64,000 nt of DNA, from assembly GCF_001540865.1 (NCBI RefSeq), contig NC_033633.1, positions 7,781,691 to 7,845,690 on the forward strand. The letters are read 5' to 3'. Below the pieces are notes generated by a model. The model was not told the DNA's origin, made no database searches, and was given only the letters and a program-made list of their open reading frames with translations. Made by a program: the position numbers and the translations under genes. Each line of letters opens with the position of its first letter. The first letter of the stretch is position 1. This stretch comes from Ananas comosus (lineage: Eukaryota; Streptophyta; Magnoliopsida; Poales; Bromeliaceae). Positions 34,535-47,366 of the stretch are shown piece by piece.

Positions 34535-36713
34535 ATACCGTCTGGCGGCGAACGGGTCGCACCACACCCAACAACGGTCATGTCAGACTCGGTCCCCTGG
34601 AGGCACCCGCATCGTACTTACCCAGCATGGATTCAGTCTACTCTGGTGGTCCGATCCTCAAATGGCTTAACCATCCTGGCGGCGAAATCGTCGCACAAAC
34701 GCCACGGCAATGGTTCAAGCCCCAGGCGGTGATCTCCACATGGTCACGCCCAATCTACCCACAGTACCAAGCTCGGCGGCGAAGTCGTCGCACACACGCC
34801 CTAGCTTGTACTAGGGACATCAAAAGTCCTGGGATCCCGGAATCCACTTTCCACAGGTCGAGGGTTCATAACCAACCCTATATCATCGACCTAACTCATC
34901 CTAGTGGCTATACCACTATACTCATCAACCTAGGTTCCAAGGCTCTAGGTTCTATGTCCACGTCACTTGACCTAGGTACCCTTGCTAGGTTCTTGTCGTC
35001 ATCTTAGCCTAGATGTCCACCTCTAGGTTTACTAGTTCGACCTAGGTTCGCTACCACTAGGTTCGATGCCATACACCTAGATTGTTCGACTCTAGGTTTA
35101 CTATTCAATCTATGTTCTTTAACACTAGGTTAGATGCCACTCGATCTACCTGACAACCTAGTTGTCCAATCAACTCTACTCACACTAGAGTTATTAACTC
35201 GTGCTTTCTACGTGGCATTTACTCTATGCATCTTTGATCATTGGCATTTCCATCTATGCACTACTATTAGTATGCATTCTTTACATTAGCTAGCACTATT
35301 TACGCGTCATGCTATCATGCATGCTACTTACTATGCGTTCATTACTTAGCCTTTACTTCATGCATTTCTTGTCCTTGTCTACATGCACATGCGTCAACAT
35401 AGAGATACATTGCTAAGACATAAAGGGCGACTTAGTCGCTTCGGTAAGCACAACCCACCTTAGATAGCTTTTCCGATTGCTCGTCGACACTTGCAATCGG
35501 CCTCCCGCGGCACTCGGCACCCGTTTGGACCCGATCTCGCAGTTGCTCCCCAAGAGCGCGCCGCTTCGCCGTTTCAAGTGCTAGTGATCTTCGCCTCGCC
35601 ACTACGGTGCTCGGGACCCGATTTCACGATTTATGGACGTTGCCTCGGCCTCCCAGGCGGAAATGAAGCTCCGAGCGCCCGCTTCTTCAATATCTTCGTA
35701 ACAGCTTGTCGGATTGCCGAACCGACTTCGCCAACGTGTTTCGTTACCTACCAATTAGGTTTACGAAGGGTCAAATGAGATCAAACTCATCTATTTACAA
35801 AAACCCCCATGGATGCCCTAGAATGCCCTCAACATCAAAACCACCAAATCGATCTATGAGATGGGGTGAAATCATCTTAGAGGCATGCTAGGGTCCCTCT
35901 AAATCCATTTCTAGAGATCAAAACCCTATCTTTAAGGATTTACCATGAGAGGGCTTGGAAGCTTACCTCTCAAAGAGCTCCATGGAGAGAAGAAGATGAA
36001 GATGAAGATGAGGAAGAGGATCTCCTCCTTGGTCCTCTCCTTCCTTTCCTTTCCTTTCTCTTTTTCTTCTTCTCTTCTCCTTTCTCTTTTCTTTCCTTCC
36101 TTTCTTTCCCCTTTCGCACAATCAGAGGGAGAGAGAGAGAGAGAGAGAGGCTGAGGGAGTACGAGAGAGAGAGGAAAAGGTCTCTCTAATACCCTATCTC
36201 ATTTTGTAACAATATCCCCAAAGGCCCCTCAATTTTTCTTCTCTTACACAGCCCCTTACTGGGCGTTCTGCGCGCGGAGGGACCGGTCCCCGGGGCCTTC
36301 CCCCGCGGACACGCGTTCGGGAACCGGTCCCTCCCTGAGAGACCGGTCCTCGGGAGACCGGTTCCTCTCAGAGAGACCGGTTCCCGAGAGCTAAACTCTT
36401 GGGACTTAGCCGATTTTCGGCTCTTCTCACTGGTGTCGCAGGCTGGGACCGGTCCCTCCTCTGCCAGGGACCGGTTGCATCAGCAACCCCACAGCCTTCA
36501 GCTGATGGGACCGGTCTCTCACCTCTAGAGACCGGTCCCCGAGAGCAACTTCAGCCCAAAAATGCTGATTGCATTATTTGCTCTCGCGGACTCCATTCCA
36601 ATGTACTTCTCGGCTTTCGTGCATCCTTAGCTTTTTCAAAGCTTATCCATTCGACCCTTAGTCGATTCTAGACGAGGTGCAACCCTCGGATTTCGAGAGT
36701 TCACATTGTTACA

Positions 36714-36954
36714 AAAAGTTCCCAAGAAAACAACTTGACTACGTACACAATCATTCAACGAAAACGAGAGCACAAACAGTGCTAACACAAACGAGAGCAA
36801 GCGATACTAGTAAGAACATACAAGTATACAAAAGAGAGATGAGCTTAAGTAGTGGAGACATAATTGAAACATTTAATCTCTTTGATGTCATTAAAGCTTT
36901 AACCATTTGATACAACTTGCATTCTTTTTCCAAAATGTAAATACATCATGTGCT
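36714..36954 (-). mobile_element. family 1 5' LTR, second fragment
   Basis: Resumes the LTR interrupted at 31629 (ttcccaagaaaac…) and matches 24266-24502. It stops abruptly at …catcatgtgct, where it joins atcgatag and a complete LTR. Confidence 0.8.
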
Positions 36955-36962
36955 ATCGATAG

Positions 36963-39521
36963 TGTCACGCCCCCGACCGCACTCCCCGAAGATGGTACCG
37001 ATTTGGTCCGGTTCGAGGGCGGCGGGCGTGAGGCCGAACGGACAGAGTCTTCCCTGTCCCCCCTAGGCTAACCAATAAGATTGTGCACAACAAGTTCCCA
37101 GGAAAACAACTTGACTACGTACACAATCATTCAACGAAAACAAGAGGAGAAACAGTGCTAACACAAACGAGAGCAAGCGATACTAGTAAGAACATACAAG
37201 TATACAAAAGAGATATGAGCTTAAGTAGTGGAGACATAATTGAAACATTTAATCTCTTTGATGTCATTAAAGCTTTAACCATTTGATACAACTTGCATTC
37301 TTTTTTCAAAATGTAAATACATCATGTGCTCTCCAAAACCTCACCCTATACAACGTCTACTCTCAAAATGTAAAAGCAGGGTGAACTAATGCAAGTGAAA
37401 AAGTAAGCTATCAACCAAATGCGCTAGGGCGCCAAGCCCTTGCCGCGATCCTCCCGCTCGGTGGGGATACTCGAACTAGCACCTGCAACGTGGGGTGTGA
37501 GAACTACGAATAGTTCCCAGTGGATTCGGCCGCCGACTCCGCCGATCTACCCACTAGGTCTTAAGCAGGCATAGAGGGATATATATATATACAACATATA
37601 AAGCTATGCTGAAACGAAAGCAGGTAAGTAGAGCAGGAATATTTAGCTATGCCTCAATCTGATATCATGGATGCATGAACAATAAGTAAAGCTGCGTAAG
37701 TAAGCTACTATGAACATCAAGTAAGCTATGCAATCAAGCTATCATGAACAACAATAATGAGTATGACTCAATAGGTTTCCAAATCTCCTGGTGAACTCTG
37801 GTTCACAAACATGTCTCACGTGTAAGCCTCATAGGGAAAAGTCTCACTGAACTATTCCCCGAGATCGCCTGCGGACAGCACACAGATCGTCCAGACAGCA
37901 CACTGATTGTCCCTCTAGTGACGAACCTCCGGAGTGCACAGCTTGTGGGGAGCGACCCCTCCAAGCGCAGGCAGGCTATGTGAGCACGATCAACTCACGA
38001 ACAACAGCAACCTACCCACTAAGGGTAATCTCATCATGGAATCAAGGTGTTCTTGTACCCAATCTCATAGTGTCTCAACTACACTAAGGTTATCAACAAT
38101 CATATGCCACTCATCATAGTTTTCTATAACTAGATGTCACTCGTCATAGTTTTCTAAACTAGATGCCCTCGTCATTTAGACTCATCATCAACACTAGTTA
38201 CATTATACTACTTCTTTAATCACATAAACATTAATCATCACATATAGGGTCTAGGTTTTCATCATACATTTCATGCATACTAAATCATGGATCAACCAAC
38301 CAAGGGATATAGCTACTAGTATGCAAATACAAGCAATAGCAACAATCTTCTAATCCTATATGTATATGCACAAGATGCAACTAGATCAACATTAACTTAG
38401 ACATAGAAGGTAGCCCCGCTGCTTCGGGATGGTCACCACCCACCTTGTGGTAGTGCCGGAAAGCTAAGAAACTTGGCGTCGCGGTCCACGTGCGCCACTT
38501 CAACACCTTGGGTCAAAACGAACCCTAGAGCACCCAAATCGGCGATATCTCCGCGCTCGCTCGACAGATCGACAAACCGTCTTCGCCTACGCGTTCGGGA
38601 ACATAGCAATTAGGTTTCCGACCCCTCAATATAGATCAAAACCCTATAATCCCAAAAATTCCAAAATCAAGCCCTAGGTTTAGCAACCATGGGAACCCAT
38701 GGTTTCTAGCTTCAATGTGAGCTAGATTCAACATCTCTAAGCTCATTAGGTTCCATTTGAACCAATAAAACCAACAAAAAGCTCCCAAAATCCTAGATTC
38801 ACAAGTTGGGGTTGAGGCTTACCTCTAGAGTTTGCTCCAAAGCAAGCCCTAGCTTGAGGAAGAGGAGGGAGAGAAGCTTCTTCTTCTCCTTGATCTTCTC
38901 CTTCCTTTCCTTCTTCTTCTCTTTCTTTCTCTCCTTCTTTCTTCTTCTCCTTCTTTTTTCGGTTAGAGAGAGAGAGAGCTAAGTGAGAGGGAGAGAGAGA
39001 GGCTAAGAGTGAGAGGGAGTGGCTGAGAGAGAGAGGCTTAAGTCCTCTATTGTAACAAAATCTCCAAAAGCCCCTCTATTTTCTATTTTTCCAATCAGCC
39101 CCGCTGTTTCGGGTCCCTTGTACCGGTACACGGGTTCTTGTATCGGTACAAGGCCTGGGTGACAGCGAAACCGAGCGCAACCCGAGAGCTCGGTTTCTCG
39201 ATTTCGAAGGGTTTGTACCGGTACAAGGGGTCTTGTACTGGTACAGCACCTGAAGCCCTCTAACCGGAGAGGCAGCGATGGTTGTACCGGTACAACCATC
39301 ACCCTTGTACCGGTACAACAGCTCCAGAATGCTGTTTTCACTTCGTTTCGGCTCTACTTCGTGCCGATCGATGTCAAAACCATTCCAACACCTTTGGAAC
39401 TCATTTTTACTCTTCCAAACTTGTTGGAATGCGAAATGGAACTTGTCCAAACTGTTCAATTGCCCACTTTGGTCCATTTGGCCAAAGTTAGCCGAATTCC
39501 ATCGAGTTTCAATATCTCACA
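36963..39521 (-). mobile_element. complete family 1 LTR (copy B), solo-like, with TSD
   Basis: 2559 bp, TGTCACGCCCCCGACC … AATATCTCACA. It is flanked on both sides by gatag (36958-36962 and 39522-39526), a perfect 5-bp duplication, and its right flank is the continuation of the MITE seen left of copy A. No polypurine or primer site abuts it. It has six TGTACCGGTACA-type palindromes at 39117-39320 and the hairpin at 37499-37518. See the finding on the 36950 junction. Confidence 0.85.
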
Positions 39522-39556
39522 GATAGTATCCCAACCGGGCTATATATATATATATA

Positions 39557-39742
39557 CTTAGGCTGGAATACTATCAATAGCAGCAAGCATTTTGTGCTAT
39601 TAGGTTTTCAGCCCTTGGATTTAAAAATGTACGGTTAGGATGATGTGGGCCCCTTAGGGTTGAGTGAGTTGTTAGTTTAATAGTATAATCCAACGGATGA
39701 AAATAGTCAAAGAGTTAAATCTAATGGCGGAAAACTTGATAG
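39557..39742. mobile_element. MITE of the 'ctatcgatagcacc' family, right-truncated
   Basis: Starts ggctggaatactatcaatag. It matches the left 185 bp of the 40087 copy and stops after aaacttgatag. Confidence 0.65.
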
Positions 39743-40086
39743 TGGTGAGCCGTTTACAAGTTTAACGATGTAGAAATATCTGATCATGTGAAATTTTGAT
39801 TAAAAATTCTTTATACTATATAAAATAAGATCAATATCTTTGATCTAAAATTTTGTAATATTTTTATTTTCAGCCATTGATTTTGAACCCTTTCGATCAT
39901 TAGGCAAATGATATAAAAAAAAATCACGAAGTTTATTTTCTAGGTACTTCAAATACTCTAGATTAAGCCTAACGAAACCGATTGTCGATTCAAAAATTCC
40001 AATATCAAAAACGACTTGGAAACACAGAGGGCTCCATGCTTCAAAAAGCATACCAGCCTCACTATATATATATATATATATATATA

Positions 40087-40314
40087 GAACTAGGCTGGAA
40101 TACTATTAATAGCACTAATGACTTGGTGCTATTAAGTTTTCTGCCCTTGAATTAAAAGATGTACGGTTAGGATGATATGGGTCCCCTAGGGTTGAGTGGA
40201 TGGTTGGTTGAATAGTATAATCGAACGGATGAAAATGATAAAGAGATAAATCTAACGACAGAAAATTTGGTAGCACCAAATGCTTCGTACTATCGATAGT
40301 ATCCCAGCCGGACT
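40087..40314. mobile_element. MITE of the 'ctatcgatagcacc' family, complete
   Basis: 228 bp with inverted termini (ggctggaatactat and atagtatcccagcc), surrounded by TA repeats, which may be its preferred target. Confidence 0.7.
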
Positions 40315-40339
40315 ATATATATAATGTTCGTGGTATCGA

Positions 40340-40343
<4 letters not shown>

Positions 40344-40374
<31 letters not shown>

Positions 40375-41128
40375 AGAGAGAGAGAGAGGAAGAGAGAGAG
40401 AGGTTGAGGTCTAAATACTCTCAAAAGCACCAGGGTGGTGCTTTTTGTAGTTTTTTAGCCTTATGTATGATGGAGAGATGTAGGGTTGGATGATGATGGT
40501 AGGTGGTGTAGGTGGAATAAAATACGAAATTTGATCCAAGCGGCCTATTATTATCAGGGAGAAGATTACAGGGGTAGAAACTGAAGCACACAAGGGTTTT
40601 GGAGCTTCTAAAAGTACCTATATCAACTATAATATATTATAATATAATATATATATAATTTAAGATATATTATATATATCACTAGTATATATATATATAT
40701 TAATATGTGTAGAGCTACTATGCTAATCGAAGCATAAATTAGTTGATGGCTTCCGATTTTTTAGCCCTTTGGATCAAAGATCTATGATTAGAGGATAAGA
40801 AGCAGTCACTTAAGAGTATGAGTGGTTCCTAGGCGTTAGAGTGCATCCCCATTCGTTATAAATATTAATCTATTGTTTAGAAATGATATGGGGTTGATTA
40901 GAGCTTAAAAAAATGTAAGCACCAACCACTTTATTCCTTCGTGCGATAGCATAGTAGCGATACTATATATATACATATATTATATACTATGTATATGTAT
41001 CTGTAATGTATATACTATGTATAACGGTACATATATATGTATAATGTACATGATACATATTATGTATATACATGTATATGTATATACATATGTATATGTA
41101 TATATCTATGTATATAATATTATATATG
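40344..41128. other. AT-rich intergenic DNA with TA/TAC microsatellites
   Basis: (TA)n at 40344-40371, GA run after it, then tatata/tacata arrays at 40640-40700 and 40965-41120. No coding frame supported. Confidence 0.7.
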
Positions 41129-44100
41129 GGACAGTTTTTCGAAAATAACTGTGATTATCATATTTGCAACTAACCTGTGAAAATTTTATGTTTGTGAACT
41201 AACCTCCTACTATGAGGCAAACAGCGGACATAGAGCATAGCGCAGATTCAGCATTTCTAAATAAGAGTGACTCGTTCACTCGTACTTAAGAGCCTCGTGA
41301 AGCGGTAAACTGGTTAACCGTATTCTCAAGGCCATTACATACAGCCTTTCAGCCACTTCCAACGCGGGCCAGCTTCTTCTCATGAAACTTCCCCCACCGT
41401 GGAGCGAGGTGTAGAGAAAGTCCCCCGTTTACGTTCACAAAGGCGGTAAAATACCATACCGCCTTTTTTTATGGCAATTCCCGCCTTTCAGCATTCGCGT
41501 GGCGAGAAGTGACTAGAGAAGACGGTCACTCGTTACCCTTTCAAAAGGCCGTAAATACATACCGCCTTTTAATTCCCCGCCCGCTTCTCAGCAATTTCCC
41601 AGCGTGGTCGCAAGGTCCTAGAGAAAACGGTCACTCGTAGCAGTCTTACAAGGCATAAATAGTTTACCAGTCTATCTTGTCATAAGCCATTTACCCATAG
41701 CCAGCCTAATTTCGGAGATCGAGAGAGAGGACCTAAACAAAGATAAGACAATGAGTGTTTAACATTAATTAGGCGGTAACCTATTCGCCGATATACAGTT
41801 AAATTGCCACCTGCCGCTAATTGGACCAAGTCGTGTGGCTAAAACACGATAAGAACGTGAAAGCTTACCGTCTTATTGTTCTGCATATAGGAGGTGAATG
41901 GTTTATCACCGTCTTATCTGTTGTAAAAGAAACCCAGTCAGGACTTAAGCTTTTTTCGGGTTTTCATGAGAGTTTGACACTAAAGGGTAACCATTCACCG
42001 CTTTTAGTGTACAGTGGCAAGGATAAGCTCATTCAGCGACTATTTTCAACAGATATATGAGACAAGTTTTATTCACAGTAAGAAATTTCAAAACGAGAAA
42101 CACACATACGATTGGAATAACAAAATACAATCACTGGATAAATATAAACAATATTACAAATATAAAATATGGAAAAAGAACCAGTTGAGAGCAAAACTCA
42201 ATTTTGCTAAAGAAAAAATAATTCCAACAATATGAAGCAATTTTTTACAGATAAAATATTTTAAACGAGAAAAAAAACGAGTGGATAAACAAAATAAACA
42301 ATGCAAAGAATAAAATAATCAACAAACATTAGAAATATACCAATATGAAGCTAAATCATGTATTATAAATTATACCAAGTTAATTCCAAATAAAAAAATA
42401 CAATAGCTCCTCGTCGTCCTCTCCCATGACGTCCCAGGCAATCTCGCCAGCAAGTCACGTCACTTTAGCCACCCATGATAGCATAAGCTCGCATAGGTCA
42501 CTCTATAAATAAAAGATACCAGCCATCTTCAATGAGATCCGAGATAATGCCATCGGTTGCTCCCGAATCGCCTGAGTATCCTCTGGCTAGGTTGTCACCT
42601 CAGATAATGGCCGGTGTGAATGCAAAAAACAAAAGGGCCTGTGATGATGAAAATAGCGAGATATCTAAAGTGTACCTGCGAGACTGCGGGAAATGCGTCA
42701 TAAGCCACGCGGATAGGGCGCGCAAAACGGGAAAAAAAACGGGAGCGATGTTATCAACTCTGGCAATCTGCAACATCACTAGAATGGAATGGATACTCGA
42801 TAAAGGCACGATTCTCGGTAAGATCCAGTCGATTTAGGTCAGAGTGTATCCTAGTGATACCGATGTCCGAGGGTTTGACCAAGATCGACTCACATCAGCG
42901 TGAAGGTATGGAATGAATTACCAGTACTGTGGCGATCAATCTGGACATCTCATGCTAGTAACTGTCTCTAATATCGAATCGTAAGAAGTCTATAGAACTA
43001 GCCCTCGATGCAACATTTGAGCTGTCGTAAGCGTCCACTCCTGCATTTAGAAAAAAAACCATTAGATGACATTAAATATTACTGTAGATAATGCATATAA
43101 AAATTAACAATACTCGATGATCGTGACCAGTGTCTCTACCGGCTGGCCGCGAGGCGTCGGTATGTCAATGTGGAACCTGTACTGCAGCGACATAGAATCA
43201 ATCATATTCTCTAATCTGCCAATACCTATAACATATATATAGAGGTCCGTATGTACCGTCAGAGTGGTATCACGAATCGATTGGTCATAATACCTTACTG
43301 CTGTCCCCATCTCTGCGAATCAGTTGCAGCCATGATGTTGCGCACGCTGACGTCGAGGTTCTGCGCATAGTGAACTGACTCTGTCTGTTATTCATTAATA
43401 CATGTGGTGAAAAAATTTTATAATTTAAAAAAATATTTAACCGAAATCTTGAGATGATATTACGTTGGTATATCTTAAGCCTAGTCATTAATACACTTAC
43501 GGTCGACGCATCCATTGGATTTCCGAATCCACATCGATACATTATGTCAGGTATGTGTAATACTTCGATGATATTGTTCTCTGAAAGGATATAAATTTTC
43601 CTCTATGTTACACCCAACTGACACCACATCCATAATGTTACCACTGAAGGTAACTCTCCTATAGATTCATCATCTATATATCGAGCAGACATAGTATCAT
43701 TTAGCTAATCACAGTAGGGCAGAATTGTGTATTATAACAACATTCTTCTCTATTAAATTTACTAAGTACATTCTCCTTCAAAATTCGCATAGGAATATTG
43801 AACGAACGAATCAATTGCTTTCGACAGCGAAATATCGGAGGACATTCATCATATCTAACTGTCTATCCCAAGCCTAACAGACACCGCACTTAGCCATTTT
43901 AACATAACTACATCCTAAACTATCACACATCTCACCATGGTCTCATACAGCGAAAACTAACCTCAGTGAAATGCACTAACTAAATGATAGGAAAATTTGG
44001 CACACAAGACATAAAAAGAGTGTTACTGACAAAAGTCTAAAACTTGTAAATATCTTTTAACATGGTTGCGGCAGTTTAGACAAGTTTTAAAAGTGAAAAA

Positions 44101-44530
44101 AGGTGAAAACAGTAAATATAAGTTAAAAGCCATTTTCATGGAAAAAAATTAAATATTAAAAAAATAGTGGATTCAGCGTTTTATGGTTACTTTAAAACAG
44201 TGAGGTATCTTATACGAGAGCACTCTTCTTTCATTTAATCAAATTTATTGTTACTTGTATAGTTCACATCTTTGCTCTACTATCTAAGTAATGACTCTTT
44301 TAGCAAATGGTTCCATAAGTGAGATTAATTAATGAAAGTGTAGGTACTACGACTGTAGTACGTTCTTTCAAGAAGCGGAGCAACTTTATTCTTTATGATC
44401 TCATTTCGATCCGCTTAATGATAACATTTGCTACCATAATGGGGCATTGCTTCTTATATAAAATCTAGATGATTGGATTTGCACCAATGGAAACCATAAA
44501 TTCCATATACAATATGGGTATACCTTTAAC

Positions 44531-44935
44531 TAGGTCTAAACCCTAAACACTAAACCTAGTTTAAACTAGGTTTAAGGGTTTAGGGTTTAGTTTAAACTAG
44601 TATAAACTAGGTTTAAGGGTTTAGGGTTTAGTTTAAACTTGTTTAAACTAGTTTAAACTAGGTTTGGGGTTACTTTAAACTAGGTTTAGGGTTTAAGGTT
44701 TAGGGTTTAGTTTACACTAGTTTAAACTAGGTTTAGGGTTTAGTTTAAACTAGTTTAAACTAGGTTTAGGGTTTAGGGTTTATACTAGTTAAACTAGTTT
44801 AGGGAGTTTAGGGTTTAGGGTTTATACTAGTTAAACTAGTTTAGGGTTTAGGGTTTATACTAGCTAAACTAGTTTAGGGATTTTAGAGTTTAGGATTTAT
44901 ACTAGTTAAACTAGTTTAAACTAGGTTTAAACCTA
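44531..44935. repeat. telomere-like minisatellite with palindromic spacers
   Basis: Blocks of ggtttagggtttag (plant telomere unit TTTAGGG) alternate with agtttaaactagtttaaac-type palindromes. Unit length is irregular, about 20-45 bp. Confidence 0.85.
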
Positions 44936-45180
44936 GAAACTTGCTAAGATAGAATATTACTTGCAATGTGGGTTGCTGTGGCACGGGGGAAGGCTCGGTG
45001 GGTCGACAGTGACCGGCGGCGGCGACGTCGGCTAGGGCGGCGGCGACTGGCGGCGGCGATGACGGGGTGCGACTATTGGTTGGAGCGGGATGGGCAGAGA
45101 GGGAGAGAGAGACAGAGAGATAAGAGAGAAAGAGAGCGAAGAGTGAGGGAGAGGTGTTGGGGCTTCGGGTGTACCTAGGT

Positions 45181-45652
45181 AAGACGGTGAATTGTTCACC
45201 GTCTTCATAAAAAACAGTGGAGACGGTGAACGATTCACCGTCTTACCTTGGCCCACCTCCTGGGGGTTACCAATAAAGACGGTGAATAGTTCACCGTCTT
45301 TACTGCAGCACAAATAAGACGATGNTGAACGATTCACCGTCTTACCTTGGCCCACCTCCTGGGGGTTACCAATAAAGACGGTGAATAGTTCACCGTCTTT
45401 ACTGCAGCACAAATAAGACGATGAACTATTCACCGTCTTATCTGTGTTTTATGTCTCCAGGACTTGGCCAAAGTTGGGGGGTGTGGGGGGATAATGTACC
45501 GTCTTAGGTAAGACGGTGAACTGTTTACCGTCTTATTGAAGGGGGGGTGAATTCGCTCTAAAGACGGTGAATAGTTCACCATCTCATGAAGGCGGTGAAC
45601 CATCCACCGTCTTCGTGAGAAATGCGCATAGACGGTGAACGATTCACCGTCT
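45181..45652. repeat. array of agacggtgaa…ttcaccgtctt palindromes
   Basis: About eight to ten imperfect palindromes, each two 10-bp arms (agacggtgaa / ttcaccgtctt) around 3-4 variable bases. A 99-bp stretch is duplicated around the N at 45325 and may be artefactual. Confidence 0.85.
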
Positions 45653-45774
45653 TTACGAGAAAAATCCGAGCTGGCGCCGACGTGGCGAAAGGAGGGTTAG
45701 TTTTACAAATAAAATTTTCAGAGGGTTATTTGGCCAAATATAAAATTCTATAGGGTCAGTTTCAAAAAAAGTCC

Positions 45775-45805
45775 ATATATATGTATATACATGTATATAT
45801 ATATG

Positions 45806-45845
<40 letters not shown>

Positions 45846-46240
45846 TATATACATATGTATACATATATATACATATGTATACATATGTATACATATATAT
45901 ACATATATATATGTATACATATTATCAATATATATACAGTGTATATATATTTGGCCAAATATACAAATTCTATAGGTCAGTTTCAAAAAAAAGTCCATAT
46001 ATATACATTGTATATATATGTATCATATGTATAGCATATAATTGTATTACATATATCCTCATGCTACTATATATTATATGTATATATATGTATATATGAC
46101 ATTCACATGTAATATATATTGTATACAATGATACTATATACATATACTATGTATAATTACCTTATAACACATGTATATATACAATAATCCATGTATATGT
46201 ATACTATAGTATAGTTATATATATATATATATATATATAT
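45775..46240. repeat. (TA)n / TATACA microsatellite region
   Basis: Long tatatatgtatacata runs, interrupted at 45951-46000 by a second copy of the right end of the preceding MULE-like element. Confidence 0.9.
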
Positions 46241-46790
46241 ACACTTTTATAAGTACAATCACCTTCTTACTCATATGTCGTTTTCAATGATGGGGCTTTC
46301 AAATCGACAATCTATATAATTAAATATGATTTCAAGCATTTAAAATTTTTAGAAACCAAATTTTAAAGATTTTCGATATCATTTATCTTATAATCAAAAG
46401 ATATCAGAATTGACAGCTTGTAATATCCGATATTGAATATTTACTAGTTTAATAGTGTAAAAAAAAAAAAAAAATCGATTGAATTTTTTATACAACATTC
46501 TATTTACTGTCTTGATTAAGATCGATAATTCAGATCTTAAATAAAAAAGAAAAAATTGATCCTTTATTTTTTAGAGGCCCTCCAATTTTAACCACTCATT
46601 CTATGCCTGCTTAATGGACTTTACTATACTTTCGAAAAAATACAGAATTTATTTTTCTAAAAATTTAAAATACTCTTCATATTTAACGATGTGGATCGTC
46701 GATTCAAAATTTCTATCATCGAAAACAACTTATAAATACCAAAAATTCTATACTCATAAGAATATAGGAGCACTACTTTACTCTATATTA
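46236..46790. mobile_element. possible inverted-repeat element
   Basis: tgtcgttttcaatgatgggg…aaatcgacaat near 46275-46312 is mirrored by gtcgattcaaaatttctatc…aaaacaactt at 46695-46733. A diverged relative of one arm occurs near 39978-40020. Ends not defined. Confidence 0.35.
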
Positions 46791-47366
46791 TATATCGAGT
46801 CTTTTAGCGTTCCTAAGACACACAAAGACGTCCACCAAGTGACTAAAGCTTCCATTTCAAATTGAACACTAAACTCTATGGGACCCATTTATTAAGGAAA
46901 ATAATTAATTAGCTGATGAATTAAATAATGCAAATCTTTGGACGGTTTAGAACATGATATGTGCAGTCCATAGCCGACATGGGAGCCTACGGCCAGGGCA
47001 ACAATTTCTCTTATTAAGCTTGATAGTCCAGGAAACAATTTCCCCAAGCTCCCTTTATACTGCAGAAGCTTCGAAACTTTACAGCAAATTTATTCCCCAT
47101 GTTTAAGGAAACATTTCAGACACCAGGCTCGCAAGAAGCACTACGTTCGCATAAGATTCAATCCTATAGTTTGACCATCTTAAATACTAGATATTTATAG
47201 TAGTAGATAGAAGTATTTACAACCGGGAGAATAATAATAATAATAATAAAGAAATAAATAAAATAAAATAAGAAGAAAAAGGTGGATCCAAACATTGTTA
47301 TAAAATAAACTCGGAAGAATGAACATAATGATAATATATGAACAGCACTATTCTTAGAAACAAAAA

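Larger units (their letters stand above)
31630..36713 (-). mobile_element. family 2 LTR nested in the family 1 LTR, with foreign block
   Basis: Starts TGTCACCCCCCGCGGCC at 31630 and ends …TTGTTACA at 36713, flanked by acaag (31625-31629) and aaaag (36714-36718). The LTR proper is 31630-32396 plus 34535-36713, about 3 kb as in the copy at 3820-6792, minus a short missing part. The block 32398-34454 between an N and the 80-N gap is not LTR sequence of this copy. It has the hairpin at 32109-32130 and about nine ACCGGT palindromes at 36270-36545. Confidence 0.75.
41129..45774. mobile_element. large MULE-like element, no recognisable transposase
   Basis: 4646 bp. Left end GGACAGTTTTTCG and, mirrored, right end GGACTTTTTTTGA, with matching subterminal blocks (tgaaaattttatgtttgtga and its counterpart near 45705). 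Flanks ttatatatg (41120-41128) and atatatatg (45775-45783) fit a 9-bp duplication with one mismatch. Inside: short unrecognised open frames at 41821-42060 and 42532-42837 (+), a telomere-like minisatellite and a palindrome array. Both ends carry the ggtgaa/ttcacc motif. The flanks are AT repeats, so the TSD is weaker evidence than usual. Confidence 0.55.

Noticed and set aside
42532..42837. 101-codon plus-strand frame in the large MULE-like element
   Set aside because: No recognised domain and isolated; could be a transposase remnant but nothing supports that.
43104..43542. Minus-strand frames suggesting a transposase or plant mobile domain
   Set aside because: Only short fragments with no diagnostic motif in order.
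45181..45652. CRISPR-like appearance of regularly repeated palindromes
   Set aside because: Plant nuclear DNA, irregular spacers, motif also dispersed in other transposons.
45653..46099. Tyr/Ile-rich open frames on both strands
   Set aside because: Translations of TA/TAC microsatellites.
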